In this document: positions 20,170 to 32,256 of the stretch, one piece after another
How positions within the stretch are numbered: the first letter of the stretch is position 1
How the letters are laid out: each line of letters starts with the position of its first letter
Assembly (NCBI GenBank): GCA_030770425.1
Contig: JASJFT010000029.1
Location: forward strand, 248,001-312,000
Source: Darksidea phi
Taxonomy: Eukaryota > Ascomycota > Dothideomycetes > Pleosporales > Lentitheciaceae
Direction: 5' to 3'
Length of the DNA: 64,000 bases
Notes under the pieces: model-generated
Told to the model about the DNA's origin: nothing
Seen by the model: only the letters and a program-made list of their open reading frames with translations
Databases searched by the model: none
Position numbers and translations under genes: made by a program

Positions 20170-20868
20170 GCCGTAGCTGCTAAGTTCTACTTGATGGTCT
20201 CACTCTATCAGTTTGATTCTAAAGCGAGCTTAGAGTATGTAATCTTTTATAACCTGGCTTCTCTGAAGTTGTGAGCGGACATCGACCGCAGAGACCCTAA
20301 TCCGCCTTTGTGATCGATGTCAGCGAACAATGCAATCCAAAATTAAATCGAATATTGGACGGACGAGATTTAGAGTCCTGCAACGCTTGTGTGATTAGTC
20401 ATAGGATGTTGAGCGGACTTGTTGGTGTACTGCGGCCGATTGTATTATTGTAGTGACTTGGTGACCTTCCACTTCACTTGGCTAATAATGACCAGGAGAC
20501 ATCTAACGAGACTAATCCAGACAACCGGTACACTCCGCCACTTGACGCCCATTTTCTACTTCCATTAACTAGTGCTGTTAACGACTGCTAGTACCCCAGC
20601 GTCGGACTGGAAGCCGCAGAGGTACTGCTAGAGGAAATATTCAAACGCATAGCCTTAATGCATGAAGTGTCCATACAAAATTCTGTACGGCTTCAAGTTC
20701 CTGAGCGTTTTTGTGATTTTTCTTACTAGAATATGTTTCATCAGTTGCGGAATATCAAGACTAGAGAGCGCGCTAACCAAGGTATCAGATACAAGGATCT
20801 GCGGCGTCGTCGTCATCATCATCATCATAAATCGGAACACTCGCATCCATCCCCAACAGTGAAGTGCC
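20170..20868. other. Intergenic DNA
   Basis: About 700 bp upstream of RING paralogue 2 and downstream of the dienelactone hydrolase gene. A (CAT)n-like run lies near 20813-20828. No gene is supported. Confidence 0.4.
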
Positions 20869-22244
20869 TCACCAATCGTCAATCATATCGTTGCTTTCCT
20901 CACTCTCAAAATCCATAACCTTCCGTGCCGCCTCACTCCCCGCCACAGGCAACATTTCCAGTCCATCGCCCTCTCCCTTGAACTCCTCAGGTATCACATC
21001 TGGATCCAGCAACCCCACCTGAAACAATACACTCGCTTGATCCCAATACATACGTTCGTTCCACACCTTACCACCCCTCATGCCCACAATACTGATGACG
21101 ACGATTTCGACTTTTTTGTTGGTAGGAGAGACGGAGGGAAGCACCCAAGGCATGTGACACGTGTGCTTGAACTGGATGTAAAGTTCATCGACGATGCGGT
21201 CGGTTCCGATAGTGCGCGAGATGAGGCGCATGTGGAGGCTAGGCGGGGCGTTGGGGAGAAAGTAATCTTTATAGAAGCGACGGATCTCTGCGGAGCCGTG
21301 GCCACCAGTCATGGTAGGGGTAAAGTTTATGAAGGGCTTGGGTTCAGTGGTGTATGTTTCCATGATCTTCTGGACATTTTTGGCGTGGTACTTGTCTGAT
21401 TGGCGTTAGCATGGCACGTTGAGAGATATTGGTGTAATACTGACGCTCCAGGTTTTCCTCCCACACGCGCTCTAGATTCACCTCGGCGCCAAAGCCGCGG
21501 CGCACCATGCTCAAACTGCGACTCCAGGCCAGCGCATCGGCTACGGCGTCATACTCGTCGAGATCATGCTCGGCGAATCCCGCGTCGACGCCCTCGTACG
21601 TATACACGGGGTACTCAACCTTGTTCTGCAGCCCGCCCGCGCCAATTCCCGGTGTGATCCGCTTTTGCACAGTCCGTCGCTTCCCTTGTATTCCCAGCGC
21701 CTCATGCCTCCGTGAAACCCCGACGGTCGATTCTTCGTGCGAGCCTTGCGCCAGATGAACCAGCACACGGAAAGAAGCGGACAAGCGCCTTTTCGGATCG
21801 GGTATGGTAGAAGGATAGTACGCGACCAAGGAGCAGAGCTTCGATGTCGCCGCCTTGGGCTCAGAATACACCTCGAGACACACAGACGCGGCGTCGCCGA
21901 ACGCTACATGGCAGCTCGTTAGTCTCGGTCGCACATAGCAGTATGACAGTGACACCATCTGCTGCCGGGTCGGGCTCTGTACCTACGATCGCATAGCGTT
22001 CGCCAATGCCCATGGAGTCGCCCAGGTGATGTAGCGTGTTGACGTACGTCTTCCCGCCTTTCCCCATAGGTACGTACTTGACATTGAACCCCTCGGCTCG
22101 CCATGCGCTCAGCGTCTCGACATCGAATTCGTCATCTTCGGCCGTTATGTAGAGTGTGGGTGTACTGTGCCTGAACGACAGCCAGCCGTTGTTGTCGGCG
22201 AGGAATTGGAGGGCCATGCTTGCATTCGCGACGAGGCTACTCAA
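20869..22244 (-). CDS. Dienelactone hydrolase-like / NTF2-like two-domain protein
   Basis: Exons on the minus strand are 22244-21956, 21903-21445 and 21395-20869, with introns of 52 bp (GTGTCA...TAG, containing ACTAAC) and 49 bp (GTCAGT...CAG), giving 424 residues. The N-terminal 250 residues resemble the alpha/beta-hydrolase dienelactone hydrolase family (LYITAEDDEFD, YTYEGVDAGFAEHD with the His-containing loop, and AWSRSLSMVRR). From about residue 250 an NTF2/SnoaL-like domain follows: FINFTPTMTGGHG, FYKDYFLPNAPP, LISRTIGTDRIVDE and MYWDQASVLFQVGLL. This two-domain arrangement is known in bacterial, plant and fungal proteins. The substrate is unknown, and the catalytic Cys/Ser cannot be placed with certainty. 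A shorter 31-bp first intron is an alternative that changes a few residues. Confidence 0.82.
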
Positions 22245-22656
22245 TGGCTAGACTGACGGGATGCGCATGCGACGGGCGGCGTTGATGCGCGCAATTATGG
22301 CGACGGCAGTGGTGCGGGTGAGGCTGAGGACAGAGCGGGTAGAAGGTGTCTCGGGGCGGGCGGTTGCATAACGGGGGCCATATATGTGGGCATGGCCGGT
22401 GTGGCATCACAAGAGCGCGATCCTGCTGGTTACAGAGAGGGGTGGTGGGGTTCACTCGAGCCAGTGTTGATGCAGAGATTGATGACATCATCGAGAGCCA
22501 AGCGTCCCGTCTGGGTTTAGCTGATGGGACTCTCCCACTCTTTCACACTTGCCATTGTGATGCATTGGACACTAACTAGGCCTTGTTCGTACTCAGTCGA
22601 CTACTAAGAGACTCTCCGTAGAAGCAAACCACTCCCCTGGATGACCGGAGGCCAAG

Positions 22657-24141
22657 CTAGACGGTCCCTGAGGCGCTCATCCAGTGTGCTATGACGTCGC
22701 CTGAAGAGCGTACTTCCAGATGGAGCACATTCCTCGTGGGCACCGTGTCAATACCAGTTCCCTCGAGCAGGCGCTTTGCGATACCATCCGGACGAACATA
22801 CTTCAGCTCTCTCACGCGAGCATTATGCCCCAACAGCGCAAACCGACTAACATACAGGAATGTCGAGCTCGTCCCCAACGATCAGATACTTTCTCCGCAA
22901 GCTCGACCAAAAACCAGTAGTCCAGCCATGCCGACGGTCCGGAGAGAGAACCCGCCTGCAAACACCGCTATCGCGGTGTGTGAGAATAGAGCGTCTGATT
23001 GTCACCCATGCCTTTTGTTGCGATAACCACGCGCTTCTGGAAAGTGTAGTTGATAAATTCGATGCGCTAAAGGAGCGACCAGGCATGTGTGCATGTGTCT
23101 CCGAACGCGGCTAAGATCGAGAAATTTCGCCGGGTCGTGCTTTGCGCTGGTTAGAGTGCTCGACGTTGGATTATTCATCCCAGAAGCTGACGTTGATATA
23201 AACTTCGGGTTTCACAGGAGGAAATTGTCGTCTAGTGAGGCCGAGTTATGGAAACGGGCTGGACGATACCGCAGCGCGAGATGATGCAACCCGCTGCCCA
23301 CTTGCCGGTGTTGAATGAGGCCTCGTACCAGCGGCCTATAAGGAGTCTCTGTTGATGATGTAACTGATAACTAACAGAATTTAGTTTCTTCAGTTGAGTC
23401 ATATCAAACGTCTCCCGTACTAGATGATGAACTTGGTGGAACCTATTATTCACGTTTACCCATACGGAGTTACTACCGGGATGCACAGGCACTGTGAACA
23501 TCCGCCCTACGCCACGATCGTTCCAGAGAGGTGAATCCAGATCCTTTCCTTTTCTGTCGTTCAAGATGTCTCTGAGGGAGTATCCGCAGACGGGCCCGCG
23601 GAGCGCAAGCCTTTGAACCCATGATGGCTTTCGATGGCCGTTAGGTTTTGGAACTTTGAAGCGATCCCGTGACCAGCTCCATCCATTGCTCTGATGGAAG
23701 CGGCTATACGCCCTGTACTTATATCGGAGTCACGTACCTACCTTGCATCCACGAGCTGAACTTGACCATCAAGAGATCTGACTCCTTCCTGATCGTGGAT
23801 CACCCCTTGAGCTTCACGTTCTCAATGGTCAGCCTCTTCAGTTGCTTGGCCCACTCCGGGTCGTCGACAATTTGTGTCACCTTCACAACACTCCTTGTAG
23901 AAAGAAGCAAAGCTCCTCCACCAGATGCTTTTTTCCGATCGCCGCGAAGATCCTGCACGTGAGTCAAAAGCTGGCGACGCCGTGCGTGCCTAGATGAGAG
24001 CATGAAATGTACAGAAGTTTCGACAGGCAGGTGTAGACTCTGCGCTGCGGGCTGTATATCTGTGGGAGTCTGCGGTGCGGGCGCGGCACATGGGCGTTTT
24101 GTTGCCGGCGGCTCCAAAGAAAGGGGTCGACGCTCCGACAT
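22657..24141 (-). pseudogene. Degenerate gene, possibly F-box/LRR-like
   Basis: From 24141 a minus-strand frame (MSERRPLSLEPPATKRPC) reads 113 codons, including VVKVTQIVDDPEWAKQLKRL, to a TGA at 23800-23802. The same frame resumes with IRKESDLLMVKFSSWMQ. A likely intron (GTAGGT...) then leads into a second frame, SNGWSWSRDRFKVPKPNGHR to GCIISRCGIVQP, ending at 23232. Further decayed pieces, including VSRFALLGHNARVRELKYVR, run to 22657. The total fits a protein of about 400 residues with one nonsense codon and several frame breaks. The segment QIVDDPEWAKQLKRLTIENV recalls the region after the F-box in fungal F-box proteins; that assignment is tentative. Confidence 0.45.
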
Positions 24142-24229
24142 GACGATGAATAGATAGTTTGATGCAGTTGGTGCTGTGGATGTTGGGGGTCTGTGGGTGA
24201 AACATTTGAAGGGTTCCTCTGATGGTGAC

Positions 24230-25984
24230 CGTGGAAGCCGCGTTACAAATGCTTACGTAACTGCAATCGGAAAAGGTGGGAAGCTGCAGTGACCAGCAGC
24301 CTGATTAAGAAGGGAATGCACGGGAGTCATGACTAAAAGCTCTTTTTGGTTGACGCCCGGCAGACTAAAGTTGGCTGCGCCCATTTACCCCTGGACCAAG
24401 CGTTCAACAGCTCCAGGTCCGATGTCACCAATCCTTTCCCTAAATAAGCCATTCAGCTAAATCATCACTATACGCACGTTGTCCGATGGAAGCGACGTTT
24501 AACGAGCAATGTATCACTACCTATAGTACCCTCTTGCGCCGTAATCCGCTACATGAGCCCTATCGTTTCATTCTCATAACACATTCATGCAACTGGCATG
24601 AGTGTCACTTTGTCCTCAGGTGAGATCAGGCATCCGTATGCATAGTGTTTTCAATTACTGGAACCTTAATTGAACACTAGCTTCTAGAATAGTGTACTAG
24701 CAAGATGCAGGGTCCATACGTAATCAGCCTCTTTATTGAGACTCTCTTCAAAGCTCATCATACCTGTGAGGAAAGGCCTCCTCCGTATAGCTTCACGAGA
24801 ACCAATAAGTACATTTTCAGATTCAACTTTTGCTATTAAGAGCCTGGAAACTGCTTGAGGCGTACGAATTCAACCAGGCCTATAAGTTCTTCAGTTACGC
24901 TCTCCTTGTCTAGATAGCTGGTTAGAGTTGTGGGAAATCGATAACGAAAGAGGACGTGCATTGAAAGATGTCTTCCCTGACAGAATTGAGTGCAGTTCTT
25001 GCCAAAAACGCGCTTAGTTCCGATAAAAAAAAACCTGTGGTAAGCTGTTACAAAGGCCTGAAGGGTTTGGGTGACAGGTAAAACGTAGTCGATCTTCCAC
25101 GGCGCTAATTATTTCCCCGTGCCTTGTCCTATAGGCAATTGAGACATAGTTCGAATCCATATACTTGCTCCATATGTCGCTGAGTCTCGGCATCCCTATA
25201 TTACAATGGGAAAATGCATCGAGACCACAGGATGACCAAGTGCCTTGCTCGTGAATGCGAAGCATAACAACAATGGCCGCGCTTGATAAGAATCTAGCGA
25301 ACCACCGGACATAGATACGTAGATCTACTAGATTAAATATGCGTAAGAATTTAGGCAGATCTGAACATACTTTTGTATGATTACGGATACCGATGCACTA
25401 GGAGGAGAGATGTATACCTTGACGCTGGAGTGTTTCGCACGTGGAGACAGATCGAGTGGGAAGTGAACCATAGAATTATCTAGTACTATTATACTCTCCA
25501 GCAGCTATAGTAGAAATTTTTGATTGAGATCTGCTGGAGTAAGACCAGAATACCTAGATTGATAATATTATGGATCCCCGTCCCCGGGACGCCAACAACT
25601 AAATCTACATCGCGCCGCATGTTGCATCCTTCTAAAGCCCCCCCATGATACCCATATGCAGCCTCGCTGGATATTAACCCAAGCAACGTACAACAATAAT
25701 CTCGCTCGAAGCAAACAGCGCACTGTTCTAATTACTAAGAGCAGTCCCATAGGAACCAGCTGATCAAGATAACACAACCCCATGGCCAAAGCGCTGAAAT
25801 AAAGCCACAACGTTAGACTAAAGGAGGCCGAGTCCAAGTTTGATCCTCATGATGGAGCAAGCCCGTTTGTTAGTTTCCGTTGCCGCACGGTTCATTTAGT
25901 ATATTTCCGTCTAGGGAATGTAAATCTCTTCCACTTTGCGGCTCTCGGGTATCACTTCTTCCTGATTGTCTTTATCGTTACCTA
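24230..25984. other. Gene-poor interval
   Basis: About 1.75 kb with no convincing frame. Minus-strand frames of 65-89 codons (25014-25837) overlap each other and have no family marks. Composition is mixed, not uniformly AT-rich. Nothing is recognised. Confidence 0.4.
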
Positions 25985-26158
25985 AAAATCTCGTTCCTTT
26001 CGCCAAACGCTAGCGGGGAGGGTCGACCCGGGGTCCGATAAGACGCTATAGATAGCTTTGATCGAGTTTTGACCGCTCTTGCCTAGCAAATTTGCTTATT
26101 TACGGGATCCTGCCGCCCCCTACTACCCTACTAGCGTTTGGCGAAAGGAACGGCATTT
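25985..26158. mobile_element. MITE-like element with terminal inverted repeats
   Basis: A 22-bp perfect inverted repeat, CGTTCCTTTCGCCAAACGCT plus AG (25992-26013) and its reverse complement (26131-26152), bounds about 160 bp. The arms extend imperfectly outward (AAAATCT on the left, ATGCC and AAA on the right) to a TA dinucleotide on each side (25983-25984 and 26159-26160), which could be the target duplication of a Tc1/mariner-type element. The 117-bp centre has no coding capacity. It is thus a candidate nonautonomous element; the superfamily is inferred only from the TA. Confidence 0.75.
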
Positions 26159-26160
26159 TA

Positions 26161-28170
26161 CGGTAGTAAGCGAAGTGTCTAGGCGCCCGTGGATAAATCT
26201 ACAGGGAGCTTGGCTAGGCCGTCGATCATAGGGTAGAACTGTTTGGGAGAAAGGAACGCCAAGAGTTTCGAAGGAAGGACTGAAGTGGGGCGAACGGGTC
26301 ATATGCGCCCGCTATTCGGGGGCGGAAATGTGAGCGTGGAAGTTAGGATCTGCGGAGGGCTCACTAGGTAGACGGGTTAGGTTCGCACAGTGAACGCTCT
26401 AAGATGGTTACACCGCGGCCCGCAAACGGGTATTGGGGGTCATAGGGAGAGATGGAGTCTAATAATCTTCCCACATTTTGAAGTATTCGTGATGAAGTAT
26501 CTTTCTATACTATCATTTTAGGTTATTTCGCGAGTTCCACGACGCAATATTACTATATATTAATTAATCGGCGAGCAACCCACTCAGCCACCTTGCGCTT
26601 AAACGGCCGTCAGGCGCACCACGCATGCATGTCATCACGAAGCCCAGCCACTCATTTCATGCGCGTATTCACCGGTCAGCCCAATCCTCCAGCTGCCCGC
26701 TGCACGCTACCCGCCTAGTCTTTTCTCGACCGCACCTATGCAGTGGCATCTTGGTGCTTTCCGAAGCGCGAAGATAGAGCTCTAATTGTTTACATCTCGT
26801 ATCCTGTGTAGGATATAACTGCAGTTTGTAGTTGTGGCCTATTATAATGCACATGTGGCTCAAAGAATGGGTGTGGGTAGAGATAATAGATATGTTGGAA
26901 TTAAAACTGCTGTCAACCCCCAGATAGTCACGGAAGCTTACTCTACGGCGACATTTTCGCGCTGTCAGAGCCAAGACGATGCATGCATTGTACCAGACCC
27001 CAGGTAGTAGCGCCACCTTTCTTTACAGGTCGCTCAAGCCTTAATAGTGCACACTGTATGTAGGTCAGTCGTAGAGCGCATCCCTACCGCTAAAATCACT
27101 CCACGTATCCGAAAACGGAACAAGGAGATGACTGAAGCATGCACCTGTATAGCCGATCGGTCAGCACGCCTTACTTAATTAGGTAAGTCGATAATCGTAA
27201 ACGGTAGCTTGCATGTACGATCCTTATGCGGGGGTCTCAGCATATGCACCCTTCTTGGGGCGGCGGAGGCGAGCGTCGGAAATAATGCCCGCGATACAGT
27301 CCGACCGACACCTTAACCAGTCACCTGTAACATTGACGCTCCTGAGTCAAAACGCAGCGCATGTAATAAGTTTTACTAGCTGATTCCTGGCATTTCATGA
27401 CTGCTTTTGAGTTGCTGCTGGTTGTTACTAATGTGCACTAAAATCCCGACCCGCCCGTTGCAGCCATAGAACGTCACATCCCCATGGTATGGTACCACCT
27501 GTCTGTAGACAGACAGGATCGCGATCATGGTGAGACCGTATCCCCATGCGGAATATAAGCATTGAAAGTCCCATTGCTAAACCCTGCCTAGGCAGCTCTC
27601 TAATCGGCAGTTGCTCAAGAATAAGGCGCCATGGGAGGTACGTAAGCTTTGGGTGGTCAGCATATTATATTGGTGAAACGCGAAACGCACCTTACAGCTA
27701 CGGCTGCTTAACACTTTCAGGTTATCACGCGAAGATGGGCCTAATATTCGACCCGGAGTGTAACATTGAAGAAACAAGAGAGCGGATCGATTGCACGCAT
27801 GCGGTGTTCGTCCGACCCAGAAAATAAACCAGCGTACAATGCACAACGCCAATTGCCAAGTGTCCTGAGTACTGTATCGGACCCCGAAGAATCCCCTTCC
27901 CCCTTATTTTGCCTTTCCCGTGGGGCGGCTGACGCTATCCACTCATCGCATCCCGCATCCTGCCCATATAATCCCAGCGTGGCAAATAGGAGCGCAAGAA
28001 CGATAAGCATGGGGGTATAATGCGAGAGCGCCACATAGAAAATAGCCCAAAGCTACAGTCCTACCTACACATTTTTGCCAGTTTGGCCGTCTGTGGGTGT
28101 GCGTTTCAATTTCGCGACGAGGCTTCTACATACCCACGAGTCGAACGCGCATCTTACTTACCATTGAACG
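26161..28170. other. Gene-poor interval
   Basis: About 2 kb. Frames of 84-115 codons occur on both strands (for example 26669-27016 minus and 27546-27827 plus) but overlap one another and show no family resemblance. A short perfect palindrome (CCTGTCTG, TAGA, CAGACAGG) lies at about 27496-27516. The end of the interval is the promoter of the rhodopsin-like gene. Confidence 0.4.
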
Positions 28171-29578
28171 ATGGATCTCATTACGATACCGACGATTATA
28201 CCCCCGTATAATTATATTTCTTCGCAGATTACTATGTGTACCGTTACGCTGGGCATTATCAGCGTCAGGTTATGGGCAAACTACAGTCACTCGAAAAAAT
28301 TGCTAGCTGATGACTGTACGTAAGAAACTGCCTCTGCAGGGTGGCTGGCAGCTGTCTTGAGATGTGGGCTAAGACAATGTACAGACTTTTGCGTCGTCGC
28401 GCTGGCCTTGGTAGCAAGTTACTCGGCAACATCGTCAATGATGAATTGGGGTAGGTCTTATGTTTCCTAGGGGAAAGCTGCCATCGCATAACCAATTTCT
28501 TTGCGGCTTAACGATATACACCCTATGTTTTATCTCCTAAGTGTCTGAATGGAAGCGCTAACATTTTACACAGCGTTCAATTCAGACCCATCAACCATAT
28601 CCATAAAATACATCACTCGAGTGCGTCGCACCCCCAAAAGCAGCGTCTTTCCCACACACTAACAAGCACAAAAAGCTAGCAGCGGCATGCATCTTCACCG
28701 CCACCTCCGCCATGTACTTCTCCAAGCTCCCCCTCCTCATCCTCTTCCTGCGCACCTTCGGCATCAAGCGCTGGGTACGCTACACCTGCTACTCGCTCAT
28801 GGTCTTCACAGCCATCGGCTTCCTCGCCTCCGCCATGTACACCGGCATCCGGTGCAGTCCCGAGATCTACACTGCCGACGTGCCCTTCCTCTTCCAATGC
28901 GTCTCCGCAACCTTCTACACAACCGTATCACGGAACGCACTATCTCTCGCCGTCGACGTAGTAATCTTCGTGCTTCCGCTACCCATAATATTACGGCTGA
29001 AAATGGCGCTACACAAGAAAATCGGTATAGCGTTAGTTTTTCTCACGGGCAGTTTCGCGCTGGCTGCCGGGGTGGTATCTTTGTATTTTCAGTCGAGTCA
29101 GATTAAAAGTACTTCTTCCAATATTACTAATGCTATGCTGGCTACGTGAGTTCCCCCTTCCCCTTCCTACCTTTCCTCTTTCCCCCCCTCACCCCTCCTC
29201 TCCCCTCCCCTGTTTTTTCCTTCTTCATGCCTTCTGACCCTACGTACCAGCGTCCTCGAATGCTGTATCATCATCATAGTAAGCTGCGCCACCGCCATGC
29301 ACCTCTTCTGGCGTAACCACCTTCGCAAATCCGTGCTCTTTTCTCGCTTTGCTTTTAGCGCGTCGACCATCGGTGCGCGGTCCAAGAAAGGCCAGTCCGA
29401 TGGCACGCCGCTGGGTGGCCGGTCCAAGGATTCTTCGGGGCCGATTCGTGTTACGACTGATCATTATATTGAGTTGAGGGATCAGCAGGGTGGTGGAAGG
29501 GAAGATGGGAGCGAGAGTGGAAGGGGGATGGGGTATGAGGCAAAGGCGACGGGGAAACGGTATGAAGGGTTTGTTTAG
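28171..29578 (+). CDS. Fungal rhodopsin-like integral membrane protein
   Basis: A seven-helix protein of the fungal rhodopsin-like domain family (found in many ascomycete membrane proteins; signalling or unknown function). Proposed exons are 28171-28315, 28385-28450, 28574-28624, 28683-29145 and 29251-29578, about 350 residues. Exon 1 carries TM1 and the start of a family motif (LIISVRL-type helix, then KKLLADD), completed by exon 2 as ADDYFCVVALALV. Exon 4 has SAMYFSKLPLLILFLRTFGI, SRNALSLAVDVVIFVLPLPI and GSFALAAGVVSLYF; exon 5 begins with the last helix (CCIIIIVSCATAMHLFW). The tail is hydrophilic and Gly-rich. The exon 3 donor is uncertain: GTGCGT at 28621 is the better site but breaks the frame, while GTCGCA at 28625 keeps it. 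The intron before exon 3 has an ideal GCTAAC branch. Confidence 0.8.
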
Positions 29579-30005
29579 GGTGTTATTTTTCAGGAAGGGT
29601 TGGGGGAGGGATGCATTTGGCATACTGGGGCGCGGTTCTGGTGGGATATAGCTTCCTATTTGAGTTTGGGCAACGATTCGCGATTGTTACAATGATGGGG
29701 TTTAATATTAAGGAGATTATAATGAGGCAAGTTTACACTGGTCTTGCTTTACATGCCTCGAGAATTTGTTCATTGTGGTTTTCATTATAATTAGGTTGAT
29801 GTAACAAATGCTACACTTGCTCTTTTTCCCTGACGGAAATAATCACAGTATCAGCCCAGGGGGAGGGGAAAAAAGGCCAGTATGAAGCAGATTGTACACA
29901 AGCCTCTAATGCAAATATAATCATTGTCATAGAATCAAGTTCTACATGTCCGAATAACGAAAAGAGGGCGAATACAATTTGCCGGATCCTCCACCAGCGC
30001 AAGAC
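29579..30005. other. Intergenic DNA between convergent genes
   Basis: About 430 bp between the 3' ends of the rhodopsin-like gene and the P450 gene. No gene or repeat is seen. Confidence 0.4.
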
Positions 30006-31683
30006 TTATTTTGGAGCCAACTCCACTCCAATCCGGTCAAGAATTTCGGCGAAGTTGACGTTGTGAGTGTCGCATTCCGTCATGACAATGTCCTTCACCC
30101 ATGGACCTCTCGGTTTGAAGGCAGCCTTGAATGGGAGTGGCTTCGTTACGAGGCCATCAGTGGCAGCCATAGGATCCACGGTAAATGGCTCCCCAGTTTC
30201 TGACAGGCCCGGCTCGATGTCGAATGCCCATAGGACTTGAGCAATGGTAATCCATAGGACATTGCGTGCGACATGCCGTCCGGGGCAGAGTCGTCTTCCA
30301 TAGCCAAAACCTACTGTCGGGAGTTCTCTGAGCCCACTGGAGGTGCTCTGGGTCCCCTGCCCCGGGCTCTCAGACGGAAGCCATCTTTCGGGCTCGAATG
30401 CTTCTACGTTCGAACCGAAGACTTCTTCCTCTCGTGTCATCGACCAATGATTCGGTATCACGACCGAGTTTGCCGGAATTTTGTATCCTTTGTAGCTGCT
30501 CTCCACTTTTGTAAAGTGGGGGACGCCAGCGGCGCCAGCAGGTCGCCATCGAAGGAGCTCCTCAACAATCGCGTCGATATACAGCAGCTTTTGTCGGTCC
30601 GCGAAGTTGGGCAGCCTTTTTCGTCCAACCACGGAGTCGAGATAATTCTGGGCTTTAGCTATGAAACCCTGATTCGACGTAATGCACGCAACCACGAACC
30701 ACATCAGGGTTTCGGTGCTAGCATCTAGAGCGGCGTCCGCCATGATACCCACGTCAAGGGCAAGCTCCTCAATGGACATGTCGATTGCCTCGTTGTCCAA
30801 TGTCTTTTTCATGTGCTTAGAGAAGTTCCAGCCACTAGCACCGTACCCTTGCTGCAGATTTCCGACGTGCAGGGCGCGCTGTCGCCCCCAATGTTGCTCA
30901 GCTTCGGCTTTCCAGGGGGCTAGGAAGGCAGGGAGGTTGTTCAACACGGGGAGTGAGTCGACAAGGTACTTTCCGACCTGGGCCAGCTGATCAAACTCAT
31001 GGTTGACGGAGTGGGCAGCAAGAAGCACAGGGTCTGATGCAGTTTTAAGACGGAATCCGTAGAATAGCGCGTAGATGATGCTGGCCGTGGTGCGCTCAAA
31101 GTGGCCATGGCAATTGCCTCCAGAGCCTCCGGCGTTGTTGAGAAGGTCGTACAGCAGCTGCTTTGACTCGAGTTCCTGGAATGGAAGGTATGCACTGGCT
31201 GCTCGCATGCTCAGCACGGGGCTTTCCAGCTTCTGGTGCAACCTGAAGCGCTCGTCATATGGTCTTAGTAGCATGTGCATGCCTTTCAGGGCCAGCTCAG
31301 CGGCCACCTAGAAGGCAAATACACGTCAGCAGCCATCTTACGAGAGTTGCCCGGCGGTTAAAAGAACGTACGACAAATCGTGGGCGGTCCGAGAAAGTCG
31401 CACCCCGCTTGGCGAGGAGGTCGTGGGCTGCAGCCGACGTGGACAAGACAATGACGGGTTGGCCCAACATGTTCAGGTGCATGATGGGCCCGTACGTCTT
31501 ACTCCAGGCGTGATATTGCAGCCATGGATGCGATTTTGGTGCCTGGTGGACATTTCCGATAATAGGAAGGGCAGGAGGGCCCGGGGGTAGAGGCAGAGAC
31601 GATTTTGCCGCATACGCTCGGAAAAGGTACAAGGATAGAAGCGAGGCGAGGAAGACGGCAGCGTAAAGTGCTAGCGAAGCCAT
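30006..31683 (-). CDS. Cytochrome P450 monooxygenase
   Basis: A 537-residue microsomal class II P450. Exon 1 (31683-31372) encodes a membrane anchor (ALYAAVFLASLLSLYLF), the proline-rich hinge PLPPGPPALPIIGN and the SKTYGPIMHLNMLGQPVIV strand. A 64-bp intron (GTACGT...CTAG) precedes exon 2 (31307-30006). Exon 2 holds the I-helix region (ADAALDASTETLMWF), ExxR in EELLRWRP (about residues 354-357), the PERW motif (FEPERWLP) and the heme loop FGYGRRLCPGRHVA with the axial Cys near residue 445. The framework resembles fungal secondary-metabolism P450s of the OrdA/CYP64 type, but I do not assign a CYP family. It is divergent from the lyase-prenyltransferase gene across 573 bp, so the two are probably co-regulated and act in one pathway, with this enzyme oxidising the prenylated product (inference). 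Confidence 0.93.
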
Positions 31684-32256
31684 TGTGGGTCAAATGGTGT
31701 AGAAAGTGGAACGGAGTGCAATCGAGTGAGATGAGAAGGAATCGAGTCGGCAGAGGGTGGGGGTAATTGAGTTCCGGACGAAAGTGTTGGGCAGGAATAC
31801 CGGTGCAGGAGGCATGATCAGTGCGGACTCGGTGCACAGCATGGGTTCTTCTTACCCGCAGCCTCTGCCGCAGCCCTCGTCGCCCCGCCGCCTACGCCGC
31901 AAGCCCTCGTCTAGGCGCCGTTACACACGGTCTATGCGTTTACCTTGGCATTGCTACATCCCTACCGCCGGTAAGCGACTCAATAGGCGCTTCGGTCCCC
32001 GGCCCCCTGCAGTTAGCCGCATCTGTCGAGTACCCATTTTTTGGCCAAATTGAAGCCAGCAACGGCTCAGATCATGCGGAGTCGCTGCTGTTGGCATTGC
32101 TAACTACTTTCTCAACTTGCCCCTCGCGGCTGGCTACTAATGGTTTATAAATGCTCGCTAGCCGCGTATGAGCTTGTGTTTTCCCCTGTCCGTGCTAACA
32201 TCTCTACATTGATCTTTCTTAGAAGCCAGTCCGCTACAGCAAGTTCGCATTAAAAT
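31684..32256. promoter_or_regulatory. Shared divergent promoter of the P450 and lyase-prenyltransferase genes
   Basis: The 573 bp between the start codons at 31683 (minus) and 32257 (plus) must contain both promoters. It is GC-rich on the P450 side (CGCCGCCTACGCCGC) and includes spaced CGG/CCG triplets of the kind Zn2Cys6 regulators can bind. No single operator can be named with confidence. The head-to-head layout itself suggests common control. Confidence 0.5.

Noticed and set aside
26669..27016. 115-codon minus-strand frame
   Set aside because: Composition and codon use look random, with no start context or homology; lies in a gene-poor interval.
27496..27516. Small perfect palindrome with 8-bp arms
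   Set aside because: Short enough to occur by chance in 64 kb; no repeat family or gene context supports it.
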